From Gemmiger sp. (GTDB taxonomy: Bacteria > Bacillota > Clostridia > Oscillospirales > Ruminococcaceae): a stretch of DNA of 43,817 nucleotides. Within the stretch, counting starts at the first letter, position 1; each line of letters begins with the position of its first letter. A program made the translations under genes and the position numbers. The DNA lies in assembly GCA_028710135.1 (NCBI GenBank), contig JAQUSS010000004.1:1-43817 (forward strand), read 5' to 3'. The notes beneath the pieces are model-generated. The model was not told where the DNA came from, ran no database searches, and saw nothing but the letters and a program-made list of their open reading frames with translations. Shown here piece by piece: positions 41,815-43,817 of this stretch.

Positions 41815-43146
41815 TTAGGCAACAGGCTCGGCATCCTCGGTGATGCCATCAATGCGCAGGGCAAAGTAGGGCGCGCTGCGCAAGGTAGATTCGGAGAAGG
41901 CACCATCCACAATGGCTTCCTTGGTTTCGCCCGGGTACACCGCAACGGGTGCGCCGGAGCTGAAATCGTTGTAGGTAAGGTCGATCGGGGCGGTGGTAAC
42001 GGTGGCGCCATCCACGGTGAAGGTGGCGGTATCAAATACCTTCAGGCTGCCATCCTTGATGCCGGCCTCGGCAGCGGCAACAGCCTCTGCGGTGCCGGCG
42101 GCACAGGCAGTGCCCAGCTCGGTGATGCCCACGGCATCGTCCGCGTAGCCCTTAGCCCAATCGGTGGGCAGGGCCTCGCCCTTAAGCGCAGCGGAAAGAG
42201 CCTCGGTGTAGTAAGCGCTCCAGTTGTTGGTGGCGCTGGTGAGCGCGGCGTTGGGGGCGGTTTCACGCATATCGATGTTGTAGCCGACCGAGTAGCAGAT
42301 TTTGCCGCTGTTCAGCAGTTTTTCGGTGGCGGCAGGTGCGCCGGTGGAATCGGCGTGCTGGCCAATGATGACGGCGCCGTTGGCAATTAGGGCTTCGGCG
42401 GCAGCGCCCTCTTTATCAATATCAAACCAGGAGTTGGTGTACATAACTTCCATCACAACATTGGGCATTACGCTTTTAACGCCCAGGTAGAAGGCGGTGT
42501 AGCCCGAAACAACCTCGGCATAGTTGTATGCGCCGACATAGCCGATTTTGATGTTGCCATCGGCATCGAAGGAATCGGGCTGGGTGGCGGTGGTCAGGGT
42601 GCCATCCTCGGTCAGGGCTTTCAGCTTCATGCCGGCAACCACACCCGAAACATAGCGGCTCTCGTAAATGTTGGTGAAGGCGTTTTTGAAGTTATCGAGC
42701 CCGGTGAGCGCGGCAAAATCGCCCGTCATCGAAACGAAGGTGGTGTCGGGGTATTTTTCGGCAACCTCTACAAGGTAGGTCTGGTGGCCGTAGGAGTTTG
42801 CGAAGATGATGCCGCAGCCCTGGCCCACCAGGTCCTCGGCGGCATCGGCAGCGGCGGAGCTTTCCTCCACCTTTTTCTTCATGATGATGTTCCCCTCGGG
42901 GATGCCCAGGGTGGCGGCAGCCGTCTTGATGCCATCGATGTGCGCCTGGCTGTAGCCCTCGGTTTCATCACCGATGCTGATCAGCCCCACCTTAAAATTG
43001 GCGGCGTCTGCGGTAGCATCCGCGGTAGCGCCCGACTCGGCGGTGCCCGCCGTGCTGGCGGCGCTGCTGGCCGTAGCGGTAGCGCCGCAGCCAACCATCG
43101 AGAACGCCATGGCGGCAGCAAGCAAAATACCCAGTACCTTTTTCAT
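41815..43146 (-). CDS. BMP-family nucleoside-binding lipoprotein
   Basis: The 443-residue substrate-binding lipoprotein has lipobox SMVGC (Cys20), an Ala/Ser/Thr linker and the BMP/PnrA fold: KVGLISIGDETEGYSQAHIDGI, CGIIFANSYGHQTYLVEVA, SRYVSGVVAGMKL, IGYVGAYNYAEVVSGYTAFYLG, and GAVIIGQHADSTGAP. The ATG at 43146 with GGAGG about 7 nt upstream starts the lipoprotein signal; the frame to 43266 extends through the leader and promoter. Related proteins bind purine nucleosides. It is the first gene of the transporter operon. Confidence 0.94.
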   Translation of the reverse strand: MKKVLGILLAAAMAFSMVGCGATATASSAASTAGTAESGATADATADAANFKVGLISIGDETEGYSQAHIDGIKTAAATLGIPEGNIIMKKKVEESSAAADAAEDLVGQGCGIIFANSYGHQTYLVEVAEKYPDTTFVSMTGDFAALTGLDNFKNAFTNIYESRYVSGVVAGMKLKALTEDGTLTTATQPDSFDADGNIKIGYVGAYNYAEVVSGYTAFYLGVKSVMPNVVMEVMYTNSWFDIDKEGAAAEALIANGAVIIGQHADSTGAPAATEKLLNSGKICYSVGYNIDMRETAPNAALTSATNNWSAYYTEALSAALKGEALPTDWAKGYADDAVGITELGTACAAGTAEAVAAAEAGIKDGSLKVFDTATFTVDGATVTTAPIDLTYNDFSSGAPVAVYPGETKEAIVDGAFSESTLRSAPYFALRIDGITEDAEPVA

Positions 43147-43177
43147 AATTTTCCTCCCATACTGCAAACAAAAATCA

Positions 43178-43222
43178 AAAAGCGCGGTTCGCCAGGCTTC
43201 CCTCTCCCGGATTCGCGCTTTT
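43178..43222 (-). promoter_or_regulatory. leader hairpin/attenuator of the nucleoside transporter operon
   Basis: On the minus strand AAAAGCGCG (43214-43222) pairs with CGCGCTTTT (43178-43186) around a 27-nt insert that can form its own small CCGGG/CCTGG stem. T-rich sequence (TGATTTTTG) follows, then the ribosome site. The leader from the predicted start point is about 85 nt. It could be a terminator controlled by something binding the insert. It is too small for a purine riboswitch and I recognise no known class. Confidence 0.5.
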
Positions 43223-43237
43223 CTTTCAACAACCTCT

Positions 43238-43266
43238 ATTCTAGTGAAAAAAGACAGTCTTTTCAA
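43238..43266 (-). promoter_or_regulatory. sigma-A promoter of the nucleoside transporter operon
   Basis: TTGAAA (43261-43266), 17 bp, TAGAAT (43238-43243) on the minus strand, about 92 nt before the lipoprotein start codon. Confidence 0.75.
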
Positions 43267-43477
43267 CCGTTTTCAAGCAAATGTTAAAATTTCGTGAATT
43301 GTAGGCGGAAGGCCGGCCTGGCATCTGCTTTCCTTGTGTGGTATGCACAAATTCTTTTATCAAAAGTATTACTTTTGCACATTTTGTTGGGATAACACCC
43401 ACCGCTTTTTTGTGCAGGCTTGCCTTTTTGGTGAACCGCGCCATAGCACTAGCGGAAGGGCGGCTACCCGTAGGCGG
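43267..43477. other. intergenic region with a 17-bp palindrome
   Basis: No gene is supported. CAAAAGTA-T-TACTTTTG (43361-43377) is a perfect inverted repeat about 95 bp upstream of the nucleoside-operon -35, flanked by TGCACAAA (43344-43351) and TTTGCACA (43374-43381). It may be an operator or a hairpin near the end of the transcript from the permease gene on the right. Confidence 0.5.
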
Positions 43478-43817
43478 CTAGCCCACCCCTGCGCCGCTTG
43501 CCGCAAGATAGCTTTTGCGTAAAGAAATAAAGCTGATGATAAAGTAGATGGCATATAACAGCATAAAGAGTACAAGCGCTGTGCAATAGCCGAGCAATAG
43601 CCTAAAAAATGGGACGAACAGCAGCATACCGGAGGACCTGGCGTAGGCAAGGGTCATGCAGAAGGAAAGGATTGCGGCGGTGGCCAGCGGAACCGCAAAA
43701 AGGATAAGGAGCTGATAAAGCAGCGCTTTTTCCAACAAACGAAAGGAGTAACCGATGGCTTCGAGTACAAAATAATTGCGCAGCATGGCGGGGCGCTCGC
43801 ACAGGACGTTCGTTGCA
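43478..43817 (-). CDS. FtsX-like permease, C-terminal part (5' end outside window)
   Basis: The frame is open through the right edge (112 codons here). It reads CERPAMLRNYFVLEAIGYS, then Q-LLILFAVPLATAAILSF and a last pair of hydrophobic segments ending ISFISLRKSYLAASG. The order ER...ML, a Q..I.F..PL..A.I.S helix and a final YxxYFxIS helix resembles the C-terminus of BceB-type bacitracin/antimicrobial-peptide export permeases. The ATG at 43786 is internal, not a start. Family assignment from 112 residues is tentative. Confidence 0.65.
   Translation of the reverse strand, partial: ATNVLCERPAMLRNYFVLEAIGYSFRLLEKALLYQLLILFAVPLATAAILSFCMTLAYARSSGMLLFVPFFRLLLGYCTALVLFMLLYAIYFIISFISLRKSYLAASGAGVG

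Noticed and set aside
43147-43237. Purine riboswitch upstream of the nucleoside transporter
   Set aside because: The leader is about 85 nt, the stem encloses only 27 nt and the conserved purine-aptamer joining sequences are not visible.
43147-43266. N-terminal extension of the BMP lipoprotein to 43266
   Set aside because: It would cover the promoter and leader hairpin and bury the lipoprotein signal.

Overview
The window looks like a chromosomal segment of a Gram-positive anaerobe of the class Clostridia, probably Oscillospiraceae/Ruminococcaceae. This is inferred from strong AGGAGG-type ribosome binding sites with frequent GTG and TTG starts, Gram-positive lipoprotein signals, a SipW/TasA-type export locus, YesM/YesN regulators and a BMP-type nucleoside ABC transporter. 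No rRNA or tRNA is present, so the placement is an inference. Almost everything is transcribed leftward; only a two-component pair at 14992-16518 points right.

Region 1 (1-14539, minus strand) is a surface-fibre or matrix locus. An orphan LytTR response regulator (13820-14539) lies upstream of two gene blocks. The first holds a Pro/Thr-rich membrane-anchored stalk protein, a 64-residue membrane peptide, a DivIVA-like coiled-coil protein and an ordinary Lys-type signal peptidase I, and ends at a terminator. The second holds a 1354-residue protein with three pilin-like isopeptide domains, five SipW-dependent (TasA/camelysin-like) subunits, the SipW-type signal peptidase (Ser/His), and a sixth, larger TasA-like protein cut by the window edge. 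Four perfectly phased 20-bp tandem repeats and a 28-bp element duplicated upstream of both the regulator and the stalk operon suggest dedicated control. This is the best candidate for an undescribed system.

Region 2 (14540-16609) has the rightward OmpR-type regulator and a histidine kinase broken by a one-base frameshift in a T5 run. A 22-bp perfect hairpin terminates it and the converging operon.

Region 3 (16718-32357, minus) is a glycan-utilisation locus: YesN/YesM two-component system, sugar-binding lipoprotein and two ABC permeases, PHP-domain protein, OPA-type MFS transporter, GH29 alpha-L-fucosidase, heparinase II/III-type lyase, GH88 unsaturated glucuronyl hydrolase and a sulfatase. 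Together these suggest capture and breakdown of a sulfated, uronic-acid-containing, possibly fucosylated glycan such as host glycosaminoglycan. No transport ATPase is encoded nearby, so a shared one is expected.

Region 4 (32444-43817, minus) has an AEC-family permease, a MacA/MacB-like export system whose permease carries an in-frame amber stop in its most conserved segment, a complete BMP-type nucleoside ABC transporter (lipoprotein, double ATPase, two permeases) with an attenuator-like leader, and the C-terminal end of an FtsX-like permease running off the right edge.
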